Assembly (NCBI GenBank): GCA_040219275.1
Contig: JAVJSU010000100.1
Coordinates: forward strand, 1-64,000
DNA from: JAVJSU01 sp040219275
Lineage (GTDB): Bacteria; Chloroflexota; Anaerolineae; Aggregatilineales; Phototrophicaceae
Direction of reading: 5' to 3'
Length of the DNA: 64,000 nucleotides
Position numbers and translations under genes: made by a program. Position 1 is the first letter of the stretch. Each line of letters starts with the position of its first letter. This document shows, piece by piece, positions 26,436 to 35,557 of the stretch. The notes below the pieces were generated by a model, which saw only the letters and a program-made list of their open reading frames with translations, was not told the origin of the DNA and did no database searches.

Positions 26436-27860
26436 ATGAACAGGCAAGAGACGGCGCTCAATAAAGCGGACATACTGAACAATCTGCCTCCTAAATGGGC
26501 GGAAGATTTGATGCCAGAAATCAACAACGCAATCAAGGCACGTAATCAAAAAGTGATCGTGCTCGACGATGATCCGACAGGCACGCAGACCGTGCATGAT
26601 GTCACCGTTATCACAGGCTGGTCGGTAGAAGTTTTAGAAGCCGAATTGCGTGATCCATCTCCGGCGGTATTTGTGTTGACCAACACACGCAGTATGCCGG
26701 AAAAACAGGCACGCGCCGTAAATCACGAAATCGCCACAAATTTGAACTATGCGTCTGCCCGCACTGGACGCGATTTTGTGATCGTCAGCCGGAGCGATTC
26801 CACGTTACGAGGGCATTTTCCGGCGGAAACAGATGTGTTAGCACGTGAGCTAGCTGATAAGTTCGATGGTGTGCTCATCATTCCGGCATTTATGGCGGGA
26901 GAACGCTACACAATTCATGGCGTGCATTATGTCGGCGACGATGAACGCTTAATTCCGGCATCAGAAACGCCTTTCGCAAAAGACTCCGCATTCGGTTACA
27001 GCACGTCGGTGATGCGTGATTGGGTCGCAGAAAAAACGGGCGGCACGGTTCATGCAGATGAGGTGCTGTGCATCGACATCGACTTGATCCGGTCTGAAGG
27101 TGCATCAGCCGTCGCAGAGCAATTGTTGACGCTGAACAATCATGCATATTGTGTGATGGATGCAGTTACTGAACGTGATCTTGAGGTCATCACGATGGCA
27201 ATTTTGCAGGCAGAGGCGCAGGGTAAACGTTTTCTATATCGCACAGCGGCATCGTTCGCGGCGGTGCGGGCAGGGATTACACTCCGACCACTCTTAACGA
27301 TGGACGAATTACAAACGGGGCGTGCTGGTGGTGGCCTGGTGGTCGTCGGTTCATATGTGCCCAAATCCTCTGCACAATTAATGCACTTGCTTGAACATAG
27401 TGATATTCACGCGATTGAAGTGAACGTCAACGCGCTACTTGATGACCGCAAGCGTACAGGCGAAATTAAGCGTGTCATTGATAACGCTGATCTCATTTTA
27501 GCGAGCGATCAAAATGTGGTCATTTTTACCAGTCGCTTACTCATCAGCGGGGAAAATGCGGATAGCAGTCTCAACATCGGCGGACAAGTTTCCCGTAGTC
27601 TGGTGGAGATTGTACGCGGATTACAGGTGTCCCCGCGTTTTATCGTGGCGAAAGGGGGCATCACATCGAGCGACCTTGCGACGGATGCGCTCAACGTCCA
27701 ATGCGCACGGGTTATCGGGCAAATTTTACCGGGGATTCCCGTCTGGAAATTAGGCGATGAGTCCGCGCAACCTGATCTGATCTATGTCGTGTTTCCGGGG
27801 AATGTGGGCAGTGTGTCTTCCTTGACGGAAGTTGTAAAGAAATTCGATGCGGCAAATTAA
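26436..27860 (+). CDS. Four-carbon acid sugar kinase family (DUF1537)
   Basis: This 474-residue kinase belongs to the DUF1537 family, whose characterised members phosphorylate D-threonate, D-erythronate or 3-oxo-tetronate with ATP. The N-terminal substrate domain begins with VIVLDDDPTGTQTVHDV and contains SRSDSTLRGHFPAE. The C-terminal nucleotide domain has VVVGSYVPKSSAQ, FIVAKGGITSSDLA and a final VFPGNVGS. It is nearly adjacent to the VOC gene (6 bases) and has a weak ribosome-binding site, so it is probably translated by coupling. The neighbours (class II aldolase, SDR, isopropylmalate-type dehydrogenase) suggest oxidation, phosphorylation and aldol cleavage of an acid sugar. Confidence 0.9.
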   Translation: MNRQETALNKADILNNLPPKWAEDLMPEINNAIKARNQKVIVLDDDPTGTQTVHDVTVITGWSVEVLEAELRDPSPAVFVLTNTRSMPEKQARAVNHEIATNLNYASARTGRDFVIVSRSDSTLRGHFPAETDVLARELADKFDGVLIIPAFMAGERYTIHGVHYVGDDERLIPASETPFAKDSAFGYSTSVMRDWVAEKTGGTVHADEVLCIDIDLIRSEGASAVAEQLLTLNNHAYCVMDAVTERDLEVITMAILQAEAQGKRFLYRTAASFAAVRAGITLRPLLTMDELQTGRAGGGLVVVGSYVPKSSAQLMHLLEHSDIHAIEVNVNALLDDRKRTGEIKRVIDNADLILASDQNVVIFTSRLLISGENADSSLNIGGQVSRSLVEIVRGLQVSPRFIVAKGGITSSDLATDALNVQCARVIGQILPGIPVWKLGDESAQPDLIYVVFPGNVGSVSSLTEVVKKFDAAN

Positions 27861-27892
27861 TCAATAAAATTAGCAACTCATTTTTTACGAGC

Positions 27893-27943
27893 AAGCCCGT
27901 TCGAGGCGTTGTTAAGGCGGTTTTCAGCGTCAGAGGCGGGCTT
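27893..27943 (+). terminator. Inverted repeat between acid-sugar kinase and aldolase genes
   Basis: AAGCCCG (27893-27899) pairs with CGGGCTT (27937-27943) across a 37-base interior, followed by a short T-rich stretch. It may act as an attenuator or processing site inside the operon. Strength is uncertain. Confidence 0.35.
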
Positions 27944-27975
27944 TATTAACAATAAATTTGGATACCAGAACAACT

Positions 27976-28860
27976 ATGCTGGCGAAAACAAATGATTTAC
28001 TCCGTTCTGCCGTAGCAGGCGATTATGCCATCGGCGGATTCAATGTCTATAACCTTGAGGGCGTGCAGGCGGTCATTTCCGCGGCGGAATCTGCGGAAAG
28101 CGCCGTCCTATTGCAGATTCACCCCGGCTCATTGACGCATGGCGGGTTGCCCCTCATCGCTTTATGTGTGGCGGCGGCTCAGGCGGCGAACGTGCCTGTT
28201 GGTGTGCATCTTGACCATAGTAGCGACATCGCGCCGATTGTATCCGCGATTGATGCAGGTATGACCTCCGTCATGGCGGATGGATCGCATCTCTCTTATG
28301 AGGAAAATGTGGCGTTTGTGCGCCATGCGGTTGATCTTGCTCATGTTAGTGGGGTGAGTGTGGAAGGCGAATTGGGGCGCATCAGCGGGACGGAAGATGG
28401 CCTAACGGTGGATTCGATCCATGCCCGCATGACCGACCCGGACGAAGCCGCCCGTTTTGTTGCCGAAACGGGTATTGATGCTCTTGCAGTGTGTATCGGC
28501 AATATTCATGGCAAATATCCTTTTCCACCCAAACTAGATTTTGACAGATTAACGCAAATTCGTGAGGCGGTCAACGTGCCGTTGGTGCTTCATGGCGCAT
28601 CAGGGCTGGATGATGACACTATTGAACAGGCAATCGCGGTGGGTATTCGTAAATTTAACGTCAATACTGAGGTGCGCGGCGCGTATCTGCAAGCACTCAA
28701 GATTCAATTGGCGCAACAACCTGAGATTGATCTCGTGCCACTCATGACGGCTGTTCGGGATGCGATGCAGGCGGTGGTGCTGGAAAAAATTCAGGTATTT
28801 AAATCGGTTGGTAGTGCCAGCATTTCAGCCAAAAGCAAACAATTAATTTCTAAGGAATAG
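27976..28860 (+). CDS. Class II ketose-bisphosphate aldolase family
   Basis: This zinc aldolase of about 294 residues is related to fructose- and tagatose-bisphosphate aldolases. Visible motifs are GGFNVYNLEG, the metal/catalytic GVHLDHSSD, VEGELGRISGTEDG, the second metal site HGKYPFPPKL, LHGASGLDD and GIRKFNVNTEVR. The ATG at 27976 is chosen over a TTG 18 bases earlier; neither has a good ribosome-binding site. In this operon it probably cleaves a phosphorylated keto acid sugar made by the DUF1537 kinase to a triose phosphate plus a small acid or aldehyde. That substrate is inference; a normal glycolytic role is less likely given the neighbours. Confidence 0.85.
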   Translation: MLAKTNDLLRSAVAGDYAIGGFNVYNLEGVQAVISAAESAESAVLLQIHPGSLTHGGLPLIALCVAAAQAANVPVGVHLDHSSDIAPIVSAIDAGMTSVMADGSHLSYEENVAFVRHAVDLAHVSGVSVEGELGRISGTEDGLTVDSIHARMTDPDEAARFVAETGIDALAVCIGNIHGKYPFPPKLDFDRLTQIREAVNVPLVLHGASGLDDDTIEQAIAVGIRKFNVNTEVRGAYLQALKIQLAQQPEIDLVPLMTAVRDAMQAVVLEKIQVFKSVGSASISAKSKQLISKE

Positions 28861-28864
28861 ATAG

Positions 28865-29653
28865 ATGCGATTACAGGGAAAAACCGCCATCGTAACGGGT
28901 GCCGCGCAGGGCATTGGCAAAGCGATTGCCGTGAAAATGGCGCAAGAAGGCGCATCCGTCATCATTGCGGATGTTGATAGCGTTCTGGGCAAACAAACCA
29001 CCACAGAAATCAGCGATGCGGGCGGGACAGCACACTTTGTCAGTACAGATGTCTCGGTGCAGTCGCAGGTGCAAGCGATGGTGGATAGCGCCGTTTCGCG
29101 TTTCGGTAAGCTCGACATTATGGTGAATAATGCCGGCATCATCAATCGTGATTCTGTGCTGGAAACCTCACCGGAGGATTGGGCGCGGGTGTTCGCCGTG
29201 AATGTCAACGGCACCTATCACGGCACGGTGGTGGCGGGCAAACATATGGTGGAACGCGGCGAAGGCGGACACATCCTCAATCTCGCGTCACCGAATGGCA
29301 TCATTGGCTTATATAACCGCTCCTGTTATGCCGCCACCAAAGGCGCGATCATGGCATACACGCGCTGTTGCGCCACTGAGTTCGGGCAACATGGCATTCA
29401 GGTGAACGCTATCGCACCCGGTTTTACAAATACGGAGATCAACGCGAATTTCTTCACGCCTGAAGTGCTTCAATCATTGCAGTTCCGCGTGCCGGTCAAT
29501 CGTGTTGCCCAGCCGGAGGAGATCGGTTCTGCCGCCGTTGCGCTCGTTTCCGGCGATTTCCCTTACATGACAGGACAAATTATTTATTTAGATGGTGGCT
29601 GGACGGCGTGCGATATTGATTATGGACAATTGGGAAAGCATCTTGGGACGTAA
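28865..29653 (+). CDS. Short-chain dehydrogenase/reductase (SDR)
   Basis: This 262-residue classical SDR has the nucleotide motif VTGAAQGIGKAIA, Asp in IIADVD (NAD preference), NNAG, the catalytic Ser in LNLASPNG and Tyr/Lys in CYAATKGA. AAGGA lies eight bases before the ATG and four bases separate it from the aldolase gene. It probably oxidises a hydroxyl of the imported acid sugar. Its end overlaps the next gene by 32 bases, consistent with one operon. The exact substrate cannot be read from sequence. Confidence 0.88.
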   Translation: MRLQGKTAIVTGAAQGIGKAIAVKMAQEGASVIIADVDSVLGKQTTTEISDAGGTAHFVSTDVSVQSQVQAMVDSAVSRFGKLDIMVNNAGIINRDSVLETSPEDWARVFAVNVNGTYHGTVVAGKHMVERGEGGHILNLASPNGIIGLYNRSCYAATKGAIMAYTRCCATEFGQHGIQVNAIAPGFTNTEINANFFTPEVLQSLQFRVPVNRVAQPEEIGSAAVALVSGDFPYMTGQIIYLDGGWTACDIDYGQLGKHLGT

Positions 29654-30287
29654 AATTATCGACTTAAGCCTGACTTTTGCGACGGGCAAACGCGGCGTGC
29701 TGTTTGATCCTGCGTTGACCATCGCAGAAAATGGCTTTAACACCACAAATCTGCACATCTATAGTCACGCACTGACTCATATGGACGCGCCCAGGCACTT
29801 TATCAATGACGGCTGGACGATAGAGGCGATGGATTTAGAGAAGTGTATGGGGTCGGCGCTGGTCATAGATTTGTCGCACAAAGGGCATAACAGTCGCATC
29901 ACCGTGGACGACTTCGCGCCCTATCATGATCGTATCCACGAAGGCGCACGCTTGCTGTTACGTACCGACTGGGATCAATACGCGGATGAAGACATCTATC
30001 GAACAGATTTTCCGCGCATTTCTGAAGAATTGGCGCATTGGCTGGTTGCCTGTGGTGTATGGTTTATCGGTGTAGAAACCCCCTCCGTGGCATCCTTATC
30101 TGTAGATAATCGCTCGGAATTAACCAGCGTGCATCAGATTTTGCTCGGTGCGAATATCACCATTGTGGAAAGTCTGTGCAATTTACGCTTATTGCCGGAA
30201 CAAGTGCATCTGATCGCGTTGCCGCTAAAGCTGGACGGGGTGGATGGCTCACCTGTGCGGGCAATCGCGCTTATCGAAGAAGACTAG
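29622..30287 (+). CDS. Cyclase-family metal hydrolase (kynurenine formamidase-like)
   Basis: This protein of about 221 residues has the putative cyclase motif SHALTHMDAPRHF, matching the metal-binding HxxTHxDxPxH of the kynurenine formamidase family, with a later GVETPS motif. The ATG at 29622 lies inside the SDR gene with no strong ribosome-binding site, so coupled translation is assumed. An earlier start at 29592 is possible. Family members hydrolyse formamides, lactones or cyclic amides. In this operon a lactonase or ester hydrolase step on an acid sugar is plausible but unproven. Confidence 0.78.
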   Translation: MDNWESILGRKIIDLSLTFATGKRGVLFDPALTIAENGFNTTNLHIYSHALTHMDAPRHFINDGWTIEAMDLEKCMGSALVIDLSHKGHNSRITVDDFAPYHDRIHEGARLLLRTDWDQYADEDIYRTDFPRISEELAHWLVACGVWFIGVETPSVASLSVDNRSELTSVHQILLGANITIVESLCNLRLLPEQVHLIALPLKLDGVDGSPVRAIALIEED

Positions 30288-30317
30288 ATTCAGCATTTCA
30301 TGAGGAGCAAGTCATTT

Positions 30318-31394
30318 ATGAAAACCCATAGAATCGTCGCCTTGCCGGGGGATGGTATCGGCAAAGAGATTATGCCACTGGCGTTAGATGTCATGCAGGT
30401 TTTACAGGAAGCTATCGGCACATATACACTGGACATCACGCAATATCCGTGGGGCTGTGAACATTATTTGGAAACCGGCGAAGTGATGCCCAAAGATGGC
30501 ATTGAGATTTTGAGCGCCTATGATGCGATCTATTTCGTCGCCGCCGGACATCCTGACGTAGATGATACGCTAAGCGGCTGGGAATTTATCTACCGGATGC
30601 GTAAAGAATTTAGAGAATATGTCTGCTTGCGTCCGATTCGCTCATATGATGGCATAGAAACCCTCATCACCAATAAAGCGCCGATTGATCTGGTCGTCAT
30701 CCGCGAAAATAGTGAAGGCGAATATGCCGGGGTGGGGGGCTTTACACATACCGGCTTCCCGAATGAATTGGCGATTCAGACGAGTGTTTTTACCCGCGTC
30801 GGCATCGAGCGCATTGCCCGTTACGCCTTTGAACTCGCCCGAACACGTAATAAGCACGTCACAAGTGTCACCAAATCCAACGCCCTGCAATATTCACAGG
30901 TTCTATGGGATCGTATCTTAGAAGAAATCGCCTCTGAATATCCTGATGTCAGGTTCGATTGGGTGTATGCTGATGCCGCGACAATGCGCTTCGTCAGCAA
31001 TCCCGCCTTTTTCGATGTGATTGTGACGACCAACTTGTTTGGCGATTTATTGAGCGATTTGGGCGGGGCGATTGCAGGTAGTATCGGCTTGATGGCGAGT
31101 GGCAACATCAACCCTGCGCGTGATTTTCCGTCCATGTATGAACCCGTGCATGGCTCTGCGCCGGACATTGCCGGAAAAGGTATTGCCAACCCGATTGCCA
31201 TGTTGCTTGCTGGCGCAATGATGCTTGATGATCTGGGTGAAAAGACGGCTGGTGATTTACTGCGCGGGGCGGTGGCGGCGGTATTAAGGGACGGCGTAAA
31301 AACCCGTGATCTTGGCGGTACGGCATCGACGACTGAAATGGCACACGCGATCCGCGCTAAAATTCGGGAGTTAAAACCGATCAATATGGAATAA
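30318..31394 (+). CDS. Isocitrate/isopropylmalate dehydrogenase family, tartrate/D-malate dehydrogenase-like
   Basis: This 358-residue NAD- and metal-dependent beta-hydroxyacid oxidative decarboxylase starts at 30318 behind GAGGAG. Motifs are LPGDGIGKEI, the substrate-binding RENSEGEYAGVGG, VTKSNALQYS, the metal-binding Asp in VTTNLFGDLLSDLGG, and EPVHGSAPDIAGKGIANP. No leucine-biosynthesis genes are nearby. The catabolic setting favours a tartrate, D-malate or other 3-hydroxyacid substrate over 3-isopropylmalate. It is the last gene of the acid-sugar operon. A leucine-pathway role cannot be excluded. Confidence 0.85.
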   Translation: MKTHRIVALPGDGIGKEIMPLALDVMQVLQEAIGTYTLDITQYPWGCEHYLETGEVMPKDGIEILSAYDAIYFVAAGHPDVDDTLSGWEFIYRMRKEFREYVCLRPIRSYDGIETLITNKAPIDLVVIRENSEGEYAGVGGFTHTGFPNELAIQTSVFTRVGIERIARYAFELARTRNKHVTSVTKSNALQYSQVLWDRILEEIASEYPDVRFDWVYADAATMRFVSNPAFFDVIVTTNLFGDLLSDLGGAIAGSIGLMASGNINPARDFPSMYEPVHGSAPDIAGKGIANPIAMLLAGAMMLDDLGEKTAGDLLRGAVAAVLRDGVKTRDLGGTASTTEMAHAIRAKIRELKPINME

Positions 31395-31597
31395 ATAATT
31401 CCGACGCGCCGATTTCATCAGAAATTTCCAGTAGAAACCTTTACCAATTAGCTGTAATCACCAAAATATTTGCCTCCACTTCGTTCAGTGAGTACCATTG
31501 GTGCTTTGCCGTTATATTATGAAACGAAGCGGTATTGTATTGACAGGTCACTTTAGAGAATTGATGACTCCCGCCACCATAGCTAGTCGTCTACACG

Positions 31598-32458
31598 ATG
31601 CTTGAAATTAAAAATCAGCCACCACGCACACAGCGCCATATCGGAAGACAGGGGGCGCTTCGTCTTCATTTTGCGAAATCCAGAGCGAAGACCATCCTGC
31701 GCGAGAGCTATTCTCATGCACCTTTGCAGGTGATGCGTCCCATTGAAGACGATCATGGTGGCTTACAAATATTCATGCTCAGTCCAACGGGCGGGGTTGT
31801 TCAGGGCGATCACTACACCATCGAAATTCGCCTTGATGCCGGAACCCATGCCCTGATTACGACGATTGCGGCGAACAAAGTTTATAAAATGCCGGACGGA
31901 TTGGCACGGCAGACCATCAACATTACGGTTGGCGAGGGGGCAATTCTGGAATTTGTGCCGGATGCGCTCATTTTGTTTAAGGACTCCGAACTTGAGCAAA
32001 CCGTCCACATTACGCTGGAAAAAGGTGCCCTCTGTATCTTTCAAGAGAGTGTGATGGGCGGGCGTATTTCCCGCGGTGAGATTTTGCAATTCCGGCGCTA
32101 TTACAACCATATTGAAGTGTGTGATGAGCGTGGGTTACTCCTCTATGATCGTGCCGACTATCAACCTCAGCCTGCCGACATTCATCAAATCGGATTACTG
32201 GATGGTTTTGCGATTTGGGGCAGTTGGTACGCGTTTGGCGATTTTACGAAGCGCGGCATTGATTTGCAACAATTCTGCCATGACCATTCTGAATTTGGGA
32301 CTGACGCTGTTTTTGGATCACTTTCCACCCTTCACCGCAATGGACTCAGTGCACGTTTATTGACCAATCGTCTAGAATCAATCGAGACGGCATTTCATCA
32401 ATTACGCCATGCCATGCACCGTGCGCTCAACATCCCATATTCGCGGCTACGCAAATAA
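31598..32458 (+). CDS. ureD: Urease accessory protein UreD
   Basis: This 286-residue scaffold protein, with UreF and UreG, delivers nickel to apo-urease. It shows the UreD pattern: GALRLHFAKSR, a central SPTGGVVQGDHY (normally SPGGGLV.GD), TTIAANKVYKM, LEFVPDALILFKDSEL and GGRISRGE. The length fits the family. The start ATG lacks a strong ribosome-binding site. It is the first gene of the urease operon, and the 203 bases upstream hold no other recognisable feature. Confidence 0.88.
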   Translation: MLEIKNQPPRTQRHIGRQGALRLHFAKSRAKTILRESYSHAPLQVMRPIEDDHGGLQIFMLSPTGGVVQGDHYTIEIRLDAGTHALITTIAANKVYKMPDGLARQTINITVGEGAILEFVPDALILFKDSELEQTVHITLEKGALCIFQESVMGGRISRGEILQFRRYYNHIEVCDERGLLLYDRADYQPQPADIHQIGLLDGFAIWGSWYAFGDFTKRGIDLQQFCHDHSEFGTDAVFGSLSTLHRNGLSARLLTNRLESIETAFHQLRHAMHRALNIPYSRLRK

Positions 32459-32468
32459 AGGACAAACG

Positions 32469-33095
32469 ATGAATCTATCTCCACGCGAAAAAGATAAACT
32501 CATGATCTATGTGGCGGCGATGGTTGCGCGAGACCGTAGAGCACGCGGTCTTAAGCTCAATTATCCGGAAACAATCGCCCTCATCACCGCCGAAGTGCTC
32601 GAAGGGATTCGTGATGGTAAAACCGTTGCGGAACTCATGACTTTCGGCACAACCATCCTGACGGAAGACGATGTCATGGATGGCGTTGCCAGCATGGTTG
32701 ATGAAATTCAGGTGGAAGGCACATTCCCTGATGGGACGAAACTGGTCACGATTCATCAGCCGATCCGTCATGGCGGAACCACAAAGCCCGGCGAAATTCT
32801 GGTTGAAGACGGTTATATTATCGCCAATGCTGATCGTAAAACCATCTCTGTTGAAGTCAGCAATAGCGGCGATAGACCGATTCAGGTGGGGTCGCATTTT
32901 CACTTTTATGAAGTCAATTCTGCGTTAGCATTTGACCGTGAACAAGCCCGCGGGATGCGCCTCAATATCCCTTCGGGTGTGACAGTTCGTTTTGAGCCGG
33001 GCGACACGAAGACGGTTGAACTTACTGAATTAAAAGGCACACGTACGGTTTTTGGCTTAAATAATCTCATTAACGGCGCATTGGACGAGGAGTAA
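32469..33095 (+). CDS. ureAB: Urease subunit gamma-beta fusion (UreAB)
   Basis: This 208-residue protein joins the gamma subunit (about 1-100; NLSPREKDKLMIYVAAMVA, LNYPETIALIT) to the beta subunit (about 105-208; GDRPIQVGSHFHFYEVN, GMRLNIPSGVTVRFEPGD). Fused gamma-beta urease subunits are known, for example in Helicobacter (named UreA there). The start at 32469 is fixed by AAAGGA eight bases upstream and by homology at the first residue. A 60-base in-frame extension upstream overlaps ureD and is unlikely. UreC follows after three bases. Confidence 0.93.
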   Translation: MNLSPREKDKLMIYVAAMVARDRRARGLKLNYPETIALITAEVLEGIRDGKTVAELMTFGTTILTEDDVMDGVASMVDEIQVEGTFPDGTKLVTIHQPIRHGGTTKPGEILVEDGYIIANADRKTISVEVSNSGDRPIQVGSHFHFYEVNSALAFDREQARGMRLNIPSGVTVRFEPGDTKTVELTELKGTRTVFGLNNLINGALDEE

Positions 33096-33098
33096 ACG

Positions 33099-34817
33099 AT
33101 GTCACTACATATCTCACGCCGTACCTATGCTGATTTATACGGTCCCACTGTTGGCGATAGAGTGCGATTAGCGGATACAGACTTGATTATCGAAGTCGAA
33201 AAAGATTTCACCTCTTATGGTGATGAGTCCAAATTCGGCGGGGGTAAGACTCTGCGTGATGGTATGGGGCAAGCACCCGGCACGACCCGCGAAGACGGTG
33301 CATTAGACCTCGTGCTCACCAATGCGCTGATAATCGACCATTGGGGCATCGTCAAAGCGGATATTGGTATTCGTGATGGTAAAATTGTCGGCATCGGTAA
33401 ATCCGGCAATCCCGGCATCATGGACGGAGTTACAGACGGCATGATCGTCGGTCCGTCCACTGAGGTCATCGCCGCCGAAAAAATGATCGTTACCGCTGGC
33501 GGCATTGATTCGCATATTCATTTTATCGCGCCACAACAAATTGAAGAGGCGTTATCCTCCGGTGTTACGACCATGCTAGGCGGTGGCACGGGTCCGGCAA
33601 CAGGGACGAATGCCACCACCTGCACACCCGGACGCTGGAATCTATTCCGCATGTTAGAAGCTTCAGAAGCCTTCCCGATGAATCTGGGCTACCTCGGTAA
33701 AGGGAATTCGTCGCTACCAGCGGGCTTAAATGACCAGATTGAAGCCGGCGCAATCGGACTTAAATTGCATGAGGATTGGGGGACAACTCCAGCGGCGATT
33801 GATACTTGCTTGAGCGTCGCCGATGTATACGATGTACAGGTCGCCATTCATACCGACACCCTTAACGAAGCGGGCTATGTCGACGATTCGATTGCCGCCT
33901 TTAAAGGGCGTACCATCCACACCTATCACACCGAGGGGGCGGGTGGTGGTCACGCACCGGACATCATCAAAGTCTGTGGCGAGAAAAATGTGCTCCCGTC
34001 ATCGACCAACCCGACACGCCCTTTTACCGTGAACACCATTGATGAGCATTTAGACATGCTCATGGTCTGCCATCATCTTAGCCCATCCATCCCGGAAGAT
34101 TTAGCCTTCGCAGAATCGCGTATTCGTCCAGAAACCATCGCCGCCGAAGACATTTTGCACGATCTCGGCGCAATCAGCATGATGGCATCCGATTCGCAAG
34201 CGATGGGACGCGTGGGCGAAGTCATCATCCGCACATGGCAAACGGCGCATAAGATGAAAGTTCAGCGGGGCGCATTACTACAGGACACCGCCCGTAACGA
34301 CAATTTCCGAGTGAAACGCTACATCGCAAAATATACGATCAACCCCGCCATCACGCATGGGATTTCCGCATATGTTGGCTCGATTGAGGTCGGCAAAATG
34401 GCGGATCTAGTCATCTGGAATCCGGCGTTTTTCGGGATCAAACCTGAGATGATCGTGAAGGGTGGTTTCATCGCCTATGCACAAATGGGCGATCCAAATG
34501 CGTCTATTCCAACACCACAACCGCGTCACACGCGCCCGATGTTCGGCGCATATGGGCGGGCGCTGTATTCCACGTCGCTCAGTTTTCTGTCTAAGGCGGG
34601 ATATGACGCAGGCATTCATCAGGAAATCGGCTTAAATAAGCAGATTGGCATCGTGCAGGAGTGTCGTGAAATCTCCAAGTTGGACATGGTGCATAATGAC
34701 TATCTGCCAGAAATCGAAGTTGATCCCGAAACGTATGAAGTCCGCGCTGACGGGGAACACCTTACCTGTGAACCAGCGGAGACTTTGCCGATGACCCAAC
34801 GTTATTTCTTATTTTAA
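33099..34817 (+). CDS. ureC: Urease subunit alpha (UreC), catalytic
   Basis: This 572-residue catalytic subunit hydrolyses urea to ammonia and carbamate at a bi-nickel site. Nickel ligands are visible as the His pair in SHIHFI (139 and 141), the carbamylated Lys in GLKLHEDWG (222), HTDTLNE, GGGHAPDII and the Asp in MMASDSQAMGR. The flap His is in VCHHLSP. Length and motifs are complete, so the enzyme should be active once matured. It lies between the fused small subunit and ureF in one operon. Confidence 0.97.
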   Translation: MSLHISRRTYADLYGPTVGDRVRLADTDLIIEVEKDFTSYGDESKFGGGKTLRDGMGQAPGTTREDGALDLVLTNALIIDHWGIVKADIGIRDGKIVGIGKSGNPGIMDGVTDGMIVGPSTEVIAAEKMIVTAGGIDSHIHFIAPQQIEEALSSGVTTMLGGGTGPATGTNATTCTPGRWNLFRMLEASEAFPMNLGYLGKGNSSLPAGLNDQIEAGAIGLKLHEDWGTTPAAIDTCLSVADVYDVQVAIHTDTLNEAGYVDDSIAAFKGRTIHTYHTEGAGGGHAPDIIKVCGEKNVLPSSTNPTRPFTVNTIDEHLDMLMVCHHLSPSIPEDLAFAESRIRPETIAAEDILHDLGAISMMASDSQAMGRVGEVIIRTWQTAHKMKVQRGALLQDTARNDNFRVKRYIAKYTINPAITHGISAYVGSIEVGKMADLVIWNPAFFGIKPEMIVKGGFIAYAQMGDPNASIPTPQPRHTRPMFGAYGRALYSTSLSFLSKAGYDAGIHQEIGLNKQIGIVQECREISKLDMVHNDYLPEIEVDPETYEVRADGEHLTCEPAETLPMTQRYFLF

Positions 34818-34827
34818 AGGCGGAGAT

Positions 34828-35526
34828 GTGCTTCAACTCAGCGTGCAACAACTCATCGTCCTGCATCAATTAACGGACTCCATGTTTCCATCCGGCGCTT
34901 TTGTGCATTCCGAAGGGCTGGAATCCTACGTGCAATCGGGGGCTATCGCCAATCCGGCTGATTTAGAACGCTTTTTGCGGGGACGGTTGCTCAACAGTCT
35001 GGCGTTATCCGATTGGGTCGCAACACATTGTGCGATGGACATGTATCATCAGCAAGAAATGGATGCGCTGATTCTGCTGGACGAGCGCCTGACCGCCATG
35101 AAAGTCGCTTACGAAGGACGGGAAGCCAGTATGCGAATCGGGCGGCAGACTTTACGCACGATTCTCGTTTCGTTGCCGGATGATTTTTTGAGTGACTTTC
35201 AGTTACTCATTCGTACCCAATCGGCGAGTGGTCATCAGGCAATTGTTTTCGGGCTGGTCTGCGCCGCATTAGATATCGAGAAACGGGCAACGCTGACGAC
35301 CTATGGCTATTCTTATGTCTCCAGTCAGGTGTCTGCGGCGATTAAGCTCATGCGTTTCGGGCAGACTCAGGCGCAACATCTTATCTGGACGCTACAGCCT
35401 GCCATTGAAGAAGCAGTCGAATTAGCACTCCAGCAGACTATCGACACGATGCAATCATTTACGCCCGCGCTTGATATACGCATGATGCAACACGAATATT
35501 TATTCCGTCGGTTATTCAACAGTTAG
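34828..35526 (+). CDS. ureF: Urease accessory protein UreF
   Basis: This 232-residue accessory protein of the UreDFG maturation complex starts at GTG behind AAAGG. The family signature LTDSMFPSGAFVHSEGLESYV lies near the N-terminus, and helical regions with SGHQAIVFGLV and a C-terminal DIRMMQHEYLFRRLFNS follow. It gates UreG GTPase activity and passes nickel toward UreC. It begins 11 bases after ureC and is followed by ureG. Confidence 0.9.
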   Translation: MLQLSVQQLIVLHQLTDSMFPSGAFVHSEGLESYVQSGAIANPADLERFLRGRLLNSLALSDWVATHCAMDMYHQQEMDALILLDERLTAMKVAYEGREASMRIGRQTLRTILVSLPDDFLSDFQLLIRTQSASGHQAIVFGLVCAALDIEKRATLTTYGYSYVSSQVSAAIKLMRFGQTQAQHLIWTLQPAIEEAVELALQQTIDTMQSFTPALDIRMMQHEYLFRRLFNS

Positions 35527-35557
35527 CCAATTGATTTTATCGTAAGGAGAACTCATT

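Noticed and set aside
27976..28860. Glycolytic fructose-bisphosphate aldolase
   Set aside because: The motifs fit the class II family, but the operon of acid-sugar kinase, SDR and dehydrogenase makes a catabolic substrate more likely; no glycolytic gene is nearby.
30821..31384. A 187-codon minus-strand frame inside the isopropylmalate-type dehydrogenase gene
   Set aside because: The plus strand encodes a complete conserved enzyme here; the antisense frame has no recognisable motif.
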